DNA of 9,079 nt from DATKYV01 sp035528275 (GTDB lineage: Bacteria; Acidobacteriota; Terriglobia; UBA7540), in the NCBI GenBank assembly GCA_035528275.1, contig DATKYV010000367.1, positions 1-9,079 of the forward strand. The letters are read 5' to 3'. Positions 1 to 6,212 of this stretch are shown piece after piece (the stretch's first letter is position 1; each line of letters opens with the position of its first letter). The notes under the pieces were generated by a model. The model was not told where the DNA came from, did no database searches, and saw only the letters and a program-made list of their open reading frames with translations. Position numbers and translations under genes: made by a program.

Positions 1-1
1 A

Positions 2-418
2 TTGCCGAGCGGTGCGACGATCCTGGCGGCCAGGCCCGAGCCGCTCGAGTGGATCATGTCCGGGCGCGTGCCGCAGAGGTTGCTGGCGGCGGCGCTTTCG
101 AATGGAGGTGCGCCGCAGCGGGAAACGGAAATCAGCCGGGAAGAAATTCTCGACCTGGCGCGCTTTGCCACGCAACTGGTGAGAGCCAGCGTCGTCGAGC
201 CCGCCATCGGCGACGGCCCGGGCGAAATCAGCCTGGACGAAATCCCCATCAAAGACCGCGCCTTCATCTTCGAGTGGGCGTGCCGGGCGCTGGGCCAGGC
301 CGAAGCCAATCCGTCGGCCACCGGCCCCGGCCGGGACGGGGCTGACGGATCAGCCGGCGCCGCGGAGGAGGTCTCCAGTCCGTTCACCGACGGGCTGGAG
401 CGGTTTCGTCAGGAGTGA
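2..418 (+). CDS. Putative tail assembly chaperone, G-like (5' partial)
   Basis: The frame is open from the window edge and ends at TGA 416-418, giving 138 visible codons. The first in-frame codon is TTG at 2-4. It is more likely an internal Leu of an N-terminal LPSG motif than a start, because this family usually has several residues before LPSG, so I treat the gene as truncated by the window. Seen features are LPSG, then ARPEPLEWIMSGRVPQRLL (a hydrophobic strip followed by a GR-P-LL motif), an acidic helical middle with a DEIPIKDRAFIFEWA segment, and a Gly/Ala/Asp-rich low-complexity tail. This pattern resembles tail assembly chaperones that keep the tape measure soluble before tube assembly. 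The position, one small gene upstream of a tape-measure-like protein, agrees. The family call is from motif memory and context. Confidence 0.6.
   Translation: MPSGATILAARPEPLEWIMSGRVPQRLLAAALSNGGAPQRETEISREEILDLARFATQLVRASVVEPAIGDGPGEISLDEIPIKDRAFIFEWACRALGQAEANPSATGPGRDGADGSAGAAEEVSSPFTDGLERFRQE
401..410 (+). promoter_or_regulatory. Candidate +1 programmed frameshift site (CGG TTT CGT C)
   Basis: The upstream chaperone frame reads CGG TTT CGT CAG GAG TGA at 401-418. Slipping from TTT to TTC would move ribosomes +1 into the frame of the next gene. That frame has no stop between at least 360 and the next gene's start at 426. The result would be a fusion of about 208 aa (135 + 73). TTT CGT C is the same heptanucleotide core as the influenza PA-X +1 shift site, and G/GT-type frameshifts are known for tail chaperones, usually -1 and more rarely -2 or +1. 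The AGGAG ahead of the next gene offers ordinary re-initiation as the simpler explanation. Confidence 0.3.
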
Positions 419-425
419 GAATTTT

Positions 426-629
426 GTGCTCGTCGCTGTCACCGCGCAGAAATTCGGTTGCCGCCCCAGCAGCTTGGTCGGGCTGGGCGATTCGGTGCTC
501 GCCCTCGACTTCGATCTCGCCGCGGCGGCGCGGCTCCTCGACATGGAACGCGCCGCGAGGCAGGAGGCGAATGCGGACTTCGAAGAGGTGCCTTCGTCAA
601 GCCGGGCGGCGCGCAGCGTCGATTGGTGA
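426..629 (+). CDS. Small tail assembly protein, T-like partner of the chaperone
   Basis: This is a 67-aa frame with a GTG start at 426, chosen because AGGAG lies at 411-415, 10 nt upstream. Translation gives FGCRPSSLVGLGDSVLALDF, then a helical segment ending DMERAARQEANADFEE. The pattern of an F-G-RPS-L-GL stretch followed by ALDFD-LAA recurs in small phage proteins encoded between the first tail chaperone and the tape measure, equivalent to the T extension of the lambda G/GT pair. The gene starts 7 nt after the upstream stop, and the two are probably translationally coupled. An overlapping frame from 415 (Arg/Ser/Pro-rich) is a shadow. It could act alone or as the C-terminal part of a +1 frameshift fusion with the gene upstream. 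Role inferred. Confidence 0.6.
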   Translation: MLVAVTAQKFGCRPSSLVGLGDSVLALDFDLAAAARLLDMERAARQEANADFEEVPSSSRAARSVDW

Positions 630-651
630 ACGCTCGGGAACAAGGTGAAAG

Positions 652-1476
652 ATGCCCACAAATACAGCCGCTGAACTTCTGATCCGCATCGGCGCGGACC
701 CATCTCAGGCGGAGGCCAGCATCCGAGACTTCCGTGAGCACTTTTCGAGTGAACTAGGCGTTGTGGACCAGACCACTCAGCGGCTGGCCGGCCAGTTCCG
801 GCTCGATCTCGACGCCATGAACAACGTGCTGAACCGCAACCAGCAGGCGGCGCAGCTCTGGAAGACCGCCGTGGTTGCGAGCTTCGTCGAGGTGTTGAAC
901 GCGTCGGAGAACCTGAGCAACACCCTGGGAAGAAGTTTTGTGGTCTTTGACTCGGCGCTCGGCAGGAACATCGCCAACGCCGTCATCTGGCAGAAATCCA
1001 TCGGCGAGGCGTTTCGCAAAGCGGCGCTGCAGGCGATCGGGGCGATCGCGCAGGAAGCGCTGGTGCGCGCCATCTACTCGACGGCGCTGGGGTTTTACCT
1101 GCTGGCCATCCAGGACTATCGCGGCGCGGCGCAGGCCTTCCAGTCGGCGGCGATTTACGGTGCCGTGGGCGGAACCGCAGCGCTGGCCGGCCGGGCACTC
1201 GCCGGGGCCGATGTGCGAGAAGCCGAAGCGGGCGCGACCGTCCGCCGGCCGGGTGAAGTGGCCCCTGAACTCATCGTTTCCGGCACCGGCCAGCAAGGTT
1301 TTCAAACCTCGCCACAGCCAACCGTCCAGGTCATCATCCAAGGGCCTGTCTACGGCGGCCAGGCCGGCTTGGATGAGCTGGTCGAGCACATCAACCAGGC
1401 CGTCAGCCAGCGCGACATGCAATTGACGGCGAGCCATGTCAAGGACTTGACGTTGGCGCGGGAGACGAACGGGTAA
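652..1476 (+). CDS. Short tail tape-measure-like protein
   Basis: The start ATG 652 has an AAGGTG element at 640-645 (6 nt spacing). The product is 274 aa. Residues 1-70 are polar and helical (ELLIRIGADPSQAEASIRDF, typical of tape-measure N-termini). Residues 105-185 are strongly Ala-rich and hydrophobic (ALQAIGAIAQEALVRAIYS, then YGAVGGTAALAGRALAG). Residues 223-266 carry a short beta strand and helix (VQVIIQGPVYGG, DELVEHINQAVSQRD), as at the C-terminus of many tape measures. Position directly after the chaperone pair supports the call. Tape measures set tail length and pass with the DNA into the cell. This one is far shorter than the usual 600-1500 aa, so it would fit only a short tail or a partial protein. 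No break or frameshift is visible, and the frame ends cleanly at TAA 1474-1476. Confidence 0.65.
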   Translation: MPTNTAAELLIRIGADPSQAEASIRDFREHFSSELGVVDQTTQRLAGQFRLDLDAMNNVLNRNQQAAQLWKTAVVASFVEVLNASENLSNTLGRSFVVFDSALGRNIANAVIWQKSIGEAFRKAALQAIGAIAQEALVRAIYSTALGFYLLAIQDYRGAAQAFQSAAIYGAVGGTAALAGRALAGADVREAEAGATVRRPGEVAPELIVSGTGQQGFQTSPQPTVQVIIQGPVYGGQAGLDELVEHINQAVSQRDMQLTASHVKDLTLARETNG

Positions 1477-1478
1477 GA

Positions 1479-1550
1479 AACGATGAACGATGAACGATGA
1501 ATGATGAACGGAAGATAAAATTCATCGTTCATAATTCATACTTCATCGTT
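1479..1550 (+). repeat. Palindrome of tandem heptamers, AACGATG type, copy 1
   Basis: The left arm is four heptamers, AACGATG x3 (1479-1499) then AATGATG (1500-1506). The right arm is four heptamers CATCGTT, CATAATT, CATACTT, CATCGTT (1523-1550), an imperfect reverse complement of the left. The 16-nt A-rich loop lies between. The hairpin fills most of the 90-bp gap between tape measure and tip genes. There is a short TTTT after the right arm but no long T tract, so it is not a classic intrinsic terminator. The same unit recurs at 2253-2311. Confidence 0.9.
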
Positions 1551-1566
1551 TTCCTCAAGCGGGGAC

Positions 1567-1962
1567 ATGATGAGCATCGCACTTCCTAAGATCACCTACA
1601 CGCCGATCGGCAGTGGCAGCGTCTCGACGCTGGTCTTTCAACGCCCGGCGAGATTCGTCGCGGCGTACAACCGGGCCGCGGCACGCCACGACAACGTCTC
1701 AACGGCGGGGGCGAAGGAAACCGTCGTCGAGCGCGTGGACGAATTTCTTGAACTCACCCTGGAACGGGTGAGCCAGGGAAGCGACGTCGATGCCTGGGAC
1801 ACGTTCATGCAGAACGCGCTGCAGGGTGTGGAATTCAACTATTTTCCCGACCAAGACCAGCCGGACTTCACCACCTTCACGCTCGAAGATACGGATTGGC
1901 TGGCGGAGTACAGGTCGCTCGGCGAGTTTACGTTTCGGGTGAGATTCAGGAAGGCGGTTTGA
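1567..1962 (+). CDS. Putative tail-tip (distal-tail-like) protein
   Basis: 131 aa. Two adjacent ATGs (1567, 1570) follow GGGGA at 1561-1565, and the second gives the more usual spacing, so the true start may be 1570. The protein is beta-rich at both ends (ITYTPIGSGSVSTLVFQRP near the start, GEFTFRVRFRKAV at the end). The middle has a helix with DEFLELTLERVSQGSDVDAW, then an aromatic FNYFPDQDQPDFTTFTLED stretch. The position between the tape measure and the hub gene is where siphovirus-type tails encode the distal tail protein that joins tube to hub. It is shorter than typical Dit proteins (about 200 aa or more) and I cannot match it firmly to a named family. A small tube-completion protein is the main alternative. 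It ends at TGA 1960-1962. Confidence 0.5.
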   Translation: MMSIALPKITYTPIGSGSVSTLVFQRPARFVAAYNRAAARHDNVSTAGAKETVVERVDEFLELTLERVSQGSDVDAWDTFMQNALQGVEFNYFPDQDQPDFTTFTLEDTDWLAEYRSLGEFTFRVRFRKAV

Positions 1963-1965
1963 GAG

Positions 1966-2035
1966 AGGTTACAGGGGACAGGTTACAGCGGACAGCCGGA
2001 GGATCGGGCCACCTATAACCTGTAACCTGTAACCT
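1966..2035 (+). repeat. Palindrome of tandem heptamers, CCTGTAA/GGTTACA type
   Basis: The left arm has GGTTACA followed by a purine-rich heptamer, twice, with a 14-nt period (1967-1994). The right arm is tandem heptamers, CCTATAA, then CCTGTAA twice (2012-2032), trailing into CCTAAAACCTAAT before the next ATG. AGGTTACAGG at 1966-1975 is the exact reverse complement of CCTGTAACCT at 2019-2028 and again at 2026-2035, so the stem can pair in more than one register. It fills the 83-bp gap after the tip gene, and no Shine-Dalgarno sequence remains in front of the next gene. Confidence 0.85.
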
Positions 2036-2045
2036 AAAACCTAAT

Positions 2046-2225
2046 ATGATCCAGACGGATTCCACATTTGATGCCGCGCATCAGGCGAAACGGAAGCAGC
2101 CGCTCTATTACATCGAGATCGACGAGGTGGACCTGGCTTTCGCGGCCTTCACGGCCAGTGCCCTCACGGGACTCGAAACCGGTTATGGAGTGCAGGGGTA
2201 CGGCTTGGTGGGATACGGATTCTAG
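2046..2225 (+). CDS. Small protein resembling the N-terminus of a tail hub protein
   Basis: A 59-aa frame from ATG 2046 to TAG 2223-2225. It starts MIQTDSTFDAAHQAKRKQPL and continues YYIEIDEVDLAFAAF, ending in a Gly/Tyr-rich tail (GYGVQGYGLVGYGF). The polar lead plus K-QPLYYIEID strand is what I expect at the very start of tail hub/baseplate proteins, which go on to a VND-x-G-G core. Here it stops early, and the matching core appears about 2.6 kb downstream in the large hub gene (residues about 820 on). So it may be a stranded hub N-terminus, kept as a separate polypeptide or decaying. There is no purine-rich ribosome-binding site upstream, where the spacer palindrome abuts the ATG, so translation would need coupling or would be weak. 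It could also be an unrelated small protein. Confidence 0.5.
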   Translation: MIQTDSTFDAAHQAKRKQPLYYIEIDEVDLAFAAFTASALTGLETGYGVQGYGLVGYGF

Positions 2226-2237
2226 GAAACGCTGAGT

Positions 2238-2251
2238 CCGTCAGCCGACGG
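2238..2251 (+). other. Short perfect hairpin CCGTC-AGCC-GACGG
   Basis: A 5-bp perfect stem with a 4-nt loop sits 13 nt after the stop of the 59-aa gene, immediately before the second AACGATG palindrome. It has no T tract. It may be a small mRNA structure or chance. Confidence 0.35.
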
Positions 2252-2252
2252 A

Positions 2253-2311
2253 AACGATGAATGATGAAGGGCAAGACAAAATTCATCATTCATAATTCAT
2301 ACTTCATCGTT
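2253..2311 (+). repeat. Palindrome of tandem heptamers, AACGATG type, copy 2
   Basis: The left arm is AACGATG, AATGATG (2253-2266). The right arm is CATCATT, CATAATT, CATACTT, CATCGTT (2284-2311). The right arm matches the right arm of copy 1 at 1523-1550 at 26 of 28 positions, including the two imperfect units CATAATT and CATACTT, so the two copies share descent rather than arising independently. Copy 2 has a shorter left arm (two units rather than four). The pair flanks the tip gene and the 59-aa gene. Confidence 0.9.
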
Positions 2312-2336
2312 CGTCGATAACGGAAGCGCAGCGGAC

Positions 2337-2352
2337 AAGGAGCGAACGCTTG
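2337..2352 (+). promoter_or_regulatory. Ribosome-binding site deciding the TTG start of the hub gene
   Basis: AAGGAG at 2337-2342 lies 7 nt before TTG 2350-2352. This is the clearest Shine-Dalgarno sequence in the window. It supports the non-ATG start over the first in-frame ATG codons, which lie well inside the deacetylase-like domain (Met42 and later). Confidence 0.75.
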
Positions 2353-5300
2353 CCAGCAGGCATCAGTCAAATTCTCAGTACAGACGTCCGGCACGTTCCG
2401 GTTCTCGCCTACGTGAACGTTCAAAGCCCCGCCGGCCAGTACTCGACAACCCCCGCCGATTTTCAGGCGCAGATGGACTGGCTGGAGGCGCAGGGCTACG
2501 TCCCGCAAAAACTCTCCGACTACATCCGCTGGATGCGCGGCGAGATGGAGTTGCCGCGCAACGCCTGCGTGCTGACGTTCTGGGACGCGCAGCGCTCCGT
2601 CATCGACAACGCCTTTCCGATTCTCCAGGCGAAGAATTTCAAGTTCACCGTCTTCGTCCCGGGAGCGGTGGTGGCGAACGAAGCGGCGCTGACCAGCGGC
2701 CTTTTCCTGCAGATTGCCGACCTCCAGATCCTGGCCGCCTCGGGCCTCTGCGAGCTGCACGCCGAGGGCTATCACTCGCTCTGGAGCTACAAGGGAATTG
2801 CCGTCAACGTTCAGCAGATTTACAAATCCGCGCAGGTCAATTTGAAGTGGGGCGGGATCGGCGAGCAGGTCGAAGACGTCTACAGTTTCGCCCCCCTGAT
2901 CGGAACAAACAATTCGCTCCAGCCGGTGACGAGCACGTATGCGTTCACGTTGCTCCCCCGGTCCTACCGGGGCTCATTCCTGTGGCCCGAGGCGCCCGCG
3001 GGACTTTCACCGCTCACTCCCACTCAAATCGTGGCGCGCTGCCTGTTCATCGACCAGCTCCGCGTGGTGGGAACCGTCCCCACACCGCTGCCGCTGGTGA
3101 AGGTCTACGCCAAAAAAAGCTCCGACAGCGCGTGGACCACAATCAAGACCGGCTGGCAGCCCGACTGGTCGGCGATCTACGAGGTGGTAACGCTGGACAC
3201 GCCGTTCACATTCCGCACGGGCGTGCGATACGACCTGAAATTCGAGACCCAGTCAGCCCCGGCCGAGGCCGGGGGAGAGCTGGTGACGATCGGCAACCGC
3301 ACGGCGGTTGGCCTCGGCGGCGAGGCAACGCTGGTGAGCAGCAATTCCTCCGCTCCTCCGGGTTTCTCGAGCCTCCAGGAAGGCGGCGATATCTATCTGA
3401 TGGAATCCCTCGCCGCCGAGGCCCAGAGCGAGACGGCCGCGCGAGCCACGGCCGACGCGCAAAAAGGTCTGGATTTTCTAGCGCCGTATCAACCCCAGGA
3501 ACAGGTGGAGACCGCGCACGCTCACGCTTACTCGGCCTACACCTTCGGGACGTTTTCCCTTCCCAGCTCGCTGCGCAAGATCTTCCCGCTCCAACTCTGG
3601 CGGCAGAACCTGATCAACGACCGGTGGTCATCGCTCAACATCTCGCACCCGCAATACACCTCGAATGTGCCCACGGGCTGGCCGAATCGCCAGCTCCTGG
3701 CCGCCTTCCCGGTGGACGGCCAGCGGTCGAACAGCCAGATTCAGAGCACCATCGACGCGCTATCCGGTCTTGCCTGGGATGATGCCGCGGACTGGGACGT
3801 GTGGTCGGTGCGCCTGGGCTATTCGCATCCCTACACGCCGAACTTCTACACCGAACTGCCCAAATACGCGCGCGCCTTCACTCACATCACGACGCGAGGG
3901 TTGCGCTGGAATTCCGATGCAACGTTCGCGGCAGGCACCCAGGATAACTCGCAGGCCACCCTCGATAATCTGGCGGACTTCATGAAGCTCAAGCCGGTGC
4001 GGGAACACCCCCGCGTACTCGCCTACCTCCACCATTTCAACGCCGCAACCCAAACGTGGGACCCGGACCTTTCGCGCGGCGTTTTCCAGAACAAAACGGC
4101 GGCTGTCGATTCAATCGTGAATCTCCTCCTCAACGTCCATCCGACGCTGGCCGGGGTGGTGCTGGACTTCGAAGGCTGTTACAAGGAGGACCGCTCGATT
4201 GCCAGCAGCTTCATTCAAGAGCTGTGGTCGAGGATGCAGACCGAAGCTCCCGGCCGAATCCTCATCAGTTTTCTGCCCTACAAAACGGCGGATGACCCGA
4301 ACGATCCCTGGAGCGGATGGTGCGACTACGACGTGTGGCCGCAGAACTCGACCTACGCCAACCTCGGCACCTACGACGAAACCTTCGACACGCCGGGACC
4401 CATCGCCTCGATTTCCTGGATGACCGCGGGGCTGAACTTCCTGGCCACCAAGATTCCGAAGGCCCAGATCCTGATTGGAATGCAGTTTTACGGGCACTGG
4501 GGATATTCCGCGATCGGAGCGCCGCCCTGGGCGATGCTCTCGGGCAACTACTACGACGCCATCAAGGCGGCCGACGACAACGACGGGACGTGGAGCTGGG
4601 ACGCAACCGCCCAGGAAAACTTGTGGCAGAACGGCGCCGGCACCTGGAAGGGTTACTCCGCCACGCCGCGCGGGTTCAAGGCCAAACTCGACAACTTCGT
4701 CGCCGACGGTTACGGGGGATTCTCCATTTGGGCAATCGGGCACGGCGATGCGGTCTTCTACAAAAACGCCGAAGAGATTACCGCGGTCGCGCCGCTGGTG
4801 AAACTCCCTTCGGGAGTCGGCCAGCGCGTGAACGACCGGGAAGGCTCGGGGTCGGTGGGGCAGTTTGACGTGGAAGTGCTCGAACGGGCGGAGGACATCG
4901 AGCTTTCCGCGCCCGCCTATGCCTGGCAATACTTCGCAGACCTCGCCCGCGTCATGCAACAGCAGCAGCTTCACGGAAAGAAGGTGCGGCTGCGCATGGG
5001 TTACACGGGCATCAACCCGCCACAATTTCCGGTTTTCGATACGCTGGAAGTCGACCGCGTGGAAGTGAACGACCAGCAGACCGGCTGGAGGCTGTATCTG
5101 GTGGACCCCAAGCGCAGCCTCAAGTCGCGCATTTTCACGGCGGCCACGAAGGAAACACCGCTCATCCTCTCCGGCAATCCGATGGACCTGTTGTTGGTGG
5201 TGTACCAAAACCATCTTGGTGTGGGGCAGAACCCCAATCTCAGCTCCGACGCGTGGCTGCAATACGATCCCGCGACGGGCTCGAACCTCATCAATCCGAA

Positions 5301-6123
5301 CCGTTATCTGGATGTGGATTCGATCCTGGCGTACCGGTCCGGCTTTTTCCGCAACTATTACCTGGGGTTCTCGATCGCCGAGCCGCAGGAAGGCAAGGCG
5401 TGGCTGGAAAGGGAAATCTACAAGGCCCTGGGCGGCTATCCAGTGGTCGACTCAGCGGGCCGAATCTCGCCGCGTTTCTGGATAGCGCCCCCACTTGCAG
5501 GCACGGCTCCGGTGTTTTCGTTCACGGACCAGAATCTTCTGGAGATGCCCGCCGCCGAGCGCGCTCCCATCGTCAATCAGGCGACCGTGCGGATGGATTA
5601 TGACGGGTCCAAGTTCCAGACCATTTTGAGCTATGTGAGCGGAACGTCGTTCTCAACCTTCGGGCTGCAAGGCGGGCAAGTCATCGAGTCGCGGGGACTT
5701 CGCGCCGCTCGCCAGGGCATCTCGCACGCGGCGCTGCTGGCCACGAAACTCTTCCGCCGCTACGGCTCCGTGGTTCCCGTCTGGCGGGCCGTGGCGTTTC
5801 ACGTCGCGCTTCCCGTCGAAGTTGGCGACCTCGTGGAGCTGACGCACAGCAAGGTGCTCGATCCGATGACGGGCCAGCGCGGCGTAACCAATATTCTGTG
5901 CGAAGTCCTGGAAAAACAGCCGGACTACGGCCGGGCGCGCGTCAGCTTCCGCCTCCTTGACGTGCGTTACCTGGCGGGGAAAACCCCCTTCGACATCGCG
6001 GGCACAGGGGTTCCGGATTGGCCGTCCGCTACCCAGCAGCAAAAAGACACGTACGTTTTCATCGCCAGCGACTCCTCCGGGTTAATGTCGGATGGAGTCG
6101 CGGGCAATTCGATCTACGGATAG
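2350..6123 (+). CDS. Giant tail hub protein with deacetylase-like and GH18-like domains
   Basis: 1257 aa. Residues 16-145 resemble NodB-type polysaccharide deacetylases (VPVLAYV, then FQAQMDWLEAQGYVPQKLSD, LPRNACVLTFWDAQ, AFPILQAKNFKFTVFV). The usual catalytic TFDDG reads TFWDA, and the usual YH reads YV, so this fold may be inactive or only bind sugar. Residues 185-340 are a beta-rich module. Residues 496-805 look like a GH18 TIM barrel: AGVVLDFEG (Asp606, Glu608 in the DxE position), ILIGMQFYG at 707-715 and GGFSIWAIGHGD at 789-800 match GH18 strands. The usual earlier Asp residues of DGxDxDxE are Ala601 and Val604. Residues 820-1215 resemble tail hub/baseplate cores (RVNDREGSGSVGQFDVEVLE, LHGKKVRLRMGY, WLEREIYKALGGYPV, LPVEVGDLVELTH). 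The C-terminus ends in a short Ser/Asp/Gly-rich tail. It likely sits at the tail tip and engages cell-surface glycans. RcGTA's hub with a TIM-barrel domain is an analogy, not a proven homologue. Confidence 0.75.
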   Translation: MPAGISQILSTDVRHVPVLAYVNVQSPAGQYSTTPADFQAQMDWLEAQGYVPQKLSDYIRWMRGEMELPRNACVLTFWDAQRSVIDNAFPILQAKNFKFTVFVPGAVVANEAALTSGLFLQIADLQILAASGLCELHAEGYHSLWSYKGIAVNVQQIYKSAQVNLKWGGIGEQVEDVYSFAPLIGTNNSLQPVTSTYAFTLLPRSYRGSFLWPEAPAGLSPLTPTQIVARCLFIDQLRVVGTVPTPLPLVKVYAKKSSDSAWTTIKTGWQPDWSAIYEVVTLDTPFTFRTGVRYDLKFETQSAPAEAGGELVTIGNRTAVGLGGEATLVSSNSSAPPGFSSLQEGGDIYLMESLAAEAQSETAARATADAQKGLDFLAPYQPQEQVETAHAHAYSAYTFGTFSLPSSLRKIFPLQLWRQNLINDRWSSLNISHPQYTSNVPTGWPNRQLLAAFPVDGQRSNSQIQSTIDALSGLAWDDAADWDVWSVRLGYSHPYTPNFYTELPKYARAFTHITTRGLRWNSDATFAAGTQDNSQATLDNLADFMKLKPVREHPRVLAYLHHFNAATQTWDPDLSRGVFQNKTAAVDSIVNLLLNVHPTLAGVVLDFEGCYKEDRSIASSFIQELWSRMQTEAPGRILISFLPYKTADDPNDPWSGWCDYDVWPQNSTYANLGTYDETFDTPGPIASISWMTAGLNFLATKIPKAQILIGMQFYGHWGYSAIGAPPWAMLSGNYYDAIKAADDNDGTWSWDATAQENLWQNGAGTWKGYSATPRGFKAKLDNFVADGYGGFSIWAIGHGDAVFYKNAEEITAVAPLVKLPSGVGQRVNDREGSGSVGQFDVEVLERAEDIELSAPAYAWQYFADLARVMQQQQLHGKKVRLRMGYTGINPPQFPVFDTLEVDRVEVNDQQTGWRLYLVDPKRSLKSRIFTAATKETPLILSGNPMDLLLVVYQNHLGVGQNPNLSSDAWLQYDPATGSNLINPNRYLDVDSILAYRSGFFRNYYLGFSIAEPQEGKAWLEREIYKALGGYPVVDSAGRISPRFWIAPPLAGTAPVFSFTDQNLLEMPAAERAPIVNQATVRMDYDGSKFQTILSYVSGTSFSTFGLQGGQVIESRGLRAARQGISHAALLATKLFRRYGSVVPVWRAVAFHVALPVEVGDLVELTHSKVLDPMTGQRGVTNILCEVLEKQPDYGRARVSFRLLDVRYLAGKTPFDIAGTGVPDWPSATQQQKDTYVFIASDSSGLMSDGVAGNSIYG

Positions 6124-6126
6124 GAG

Positions 6127-6206
6127 GATCGGGTGATTGTGTGATCGGGCGATCGGGTGATTGAAAAACAAAATCGCCAAATCGCTAAATCGCCAAATCA
6201 CCAAAT
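6127..6206 (+). repeat. Palindrome of tandem octamers, GATCGGGT / AAATCGCC type
   Basis: The left arm is five 8-mers: GATCGGGT, GATTGTGT, GATCGGGC, GATCGGGT, GATTGAAA (6127-6166). The right arm is four 8-mers: AAATCGCC, AAATCGCT, AAATCGCC, AAATCACC, then AAAT (6171-6206). The arms are imperfect reverse complements (GGTGATT pairs with AATCACC). This is the only gap whose unit is 8 rather than 7 bases. It covers nearly all of the 89-bp spacer after the hub gene. Confidence 0.85.
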
Positions 6207-6212
6207 GAAACC

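Noticed and set aside
415..648. 77-codon frame beginning GTGAGAATT that overlaps the T-like gene
   Set aside because: Its product is Arg/Ser/Pro-rich and lacks the RPSSL and ALDFD pattern seen in the frame starting at 426.
754..1437. 227-codon minus-strand frame opposite the tape measure
   Set aside because: It is Arg/His/Asp-rich, has no known motif, and mirrors the codon bias of the + strand gene.
1479..2311. Repeated short units considered as a CRISPR array
   Set aside because: The units are 7-8 bases, directly tandem and palindromic, with no 28-37 nt repeats separated by unique spacers and no cas genes.
2847..3782. 311-codon plus-strand frame overlapping the hub gene
   Set aside because: It is an Arg/Pro/Gly-rich shifted-frame shadow, whereas the hub frame continues through with sensible strands and helices.
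4111..5262. Long open frame of 383 codons on the minus strand opposite the hub gene
   Set aside because: It lies fully antisense to a well-supported domain-bearing gene, is rich in Arg/Gly/Val with no recognisable motif, and is expected from GC-rich codon usage.
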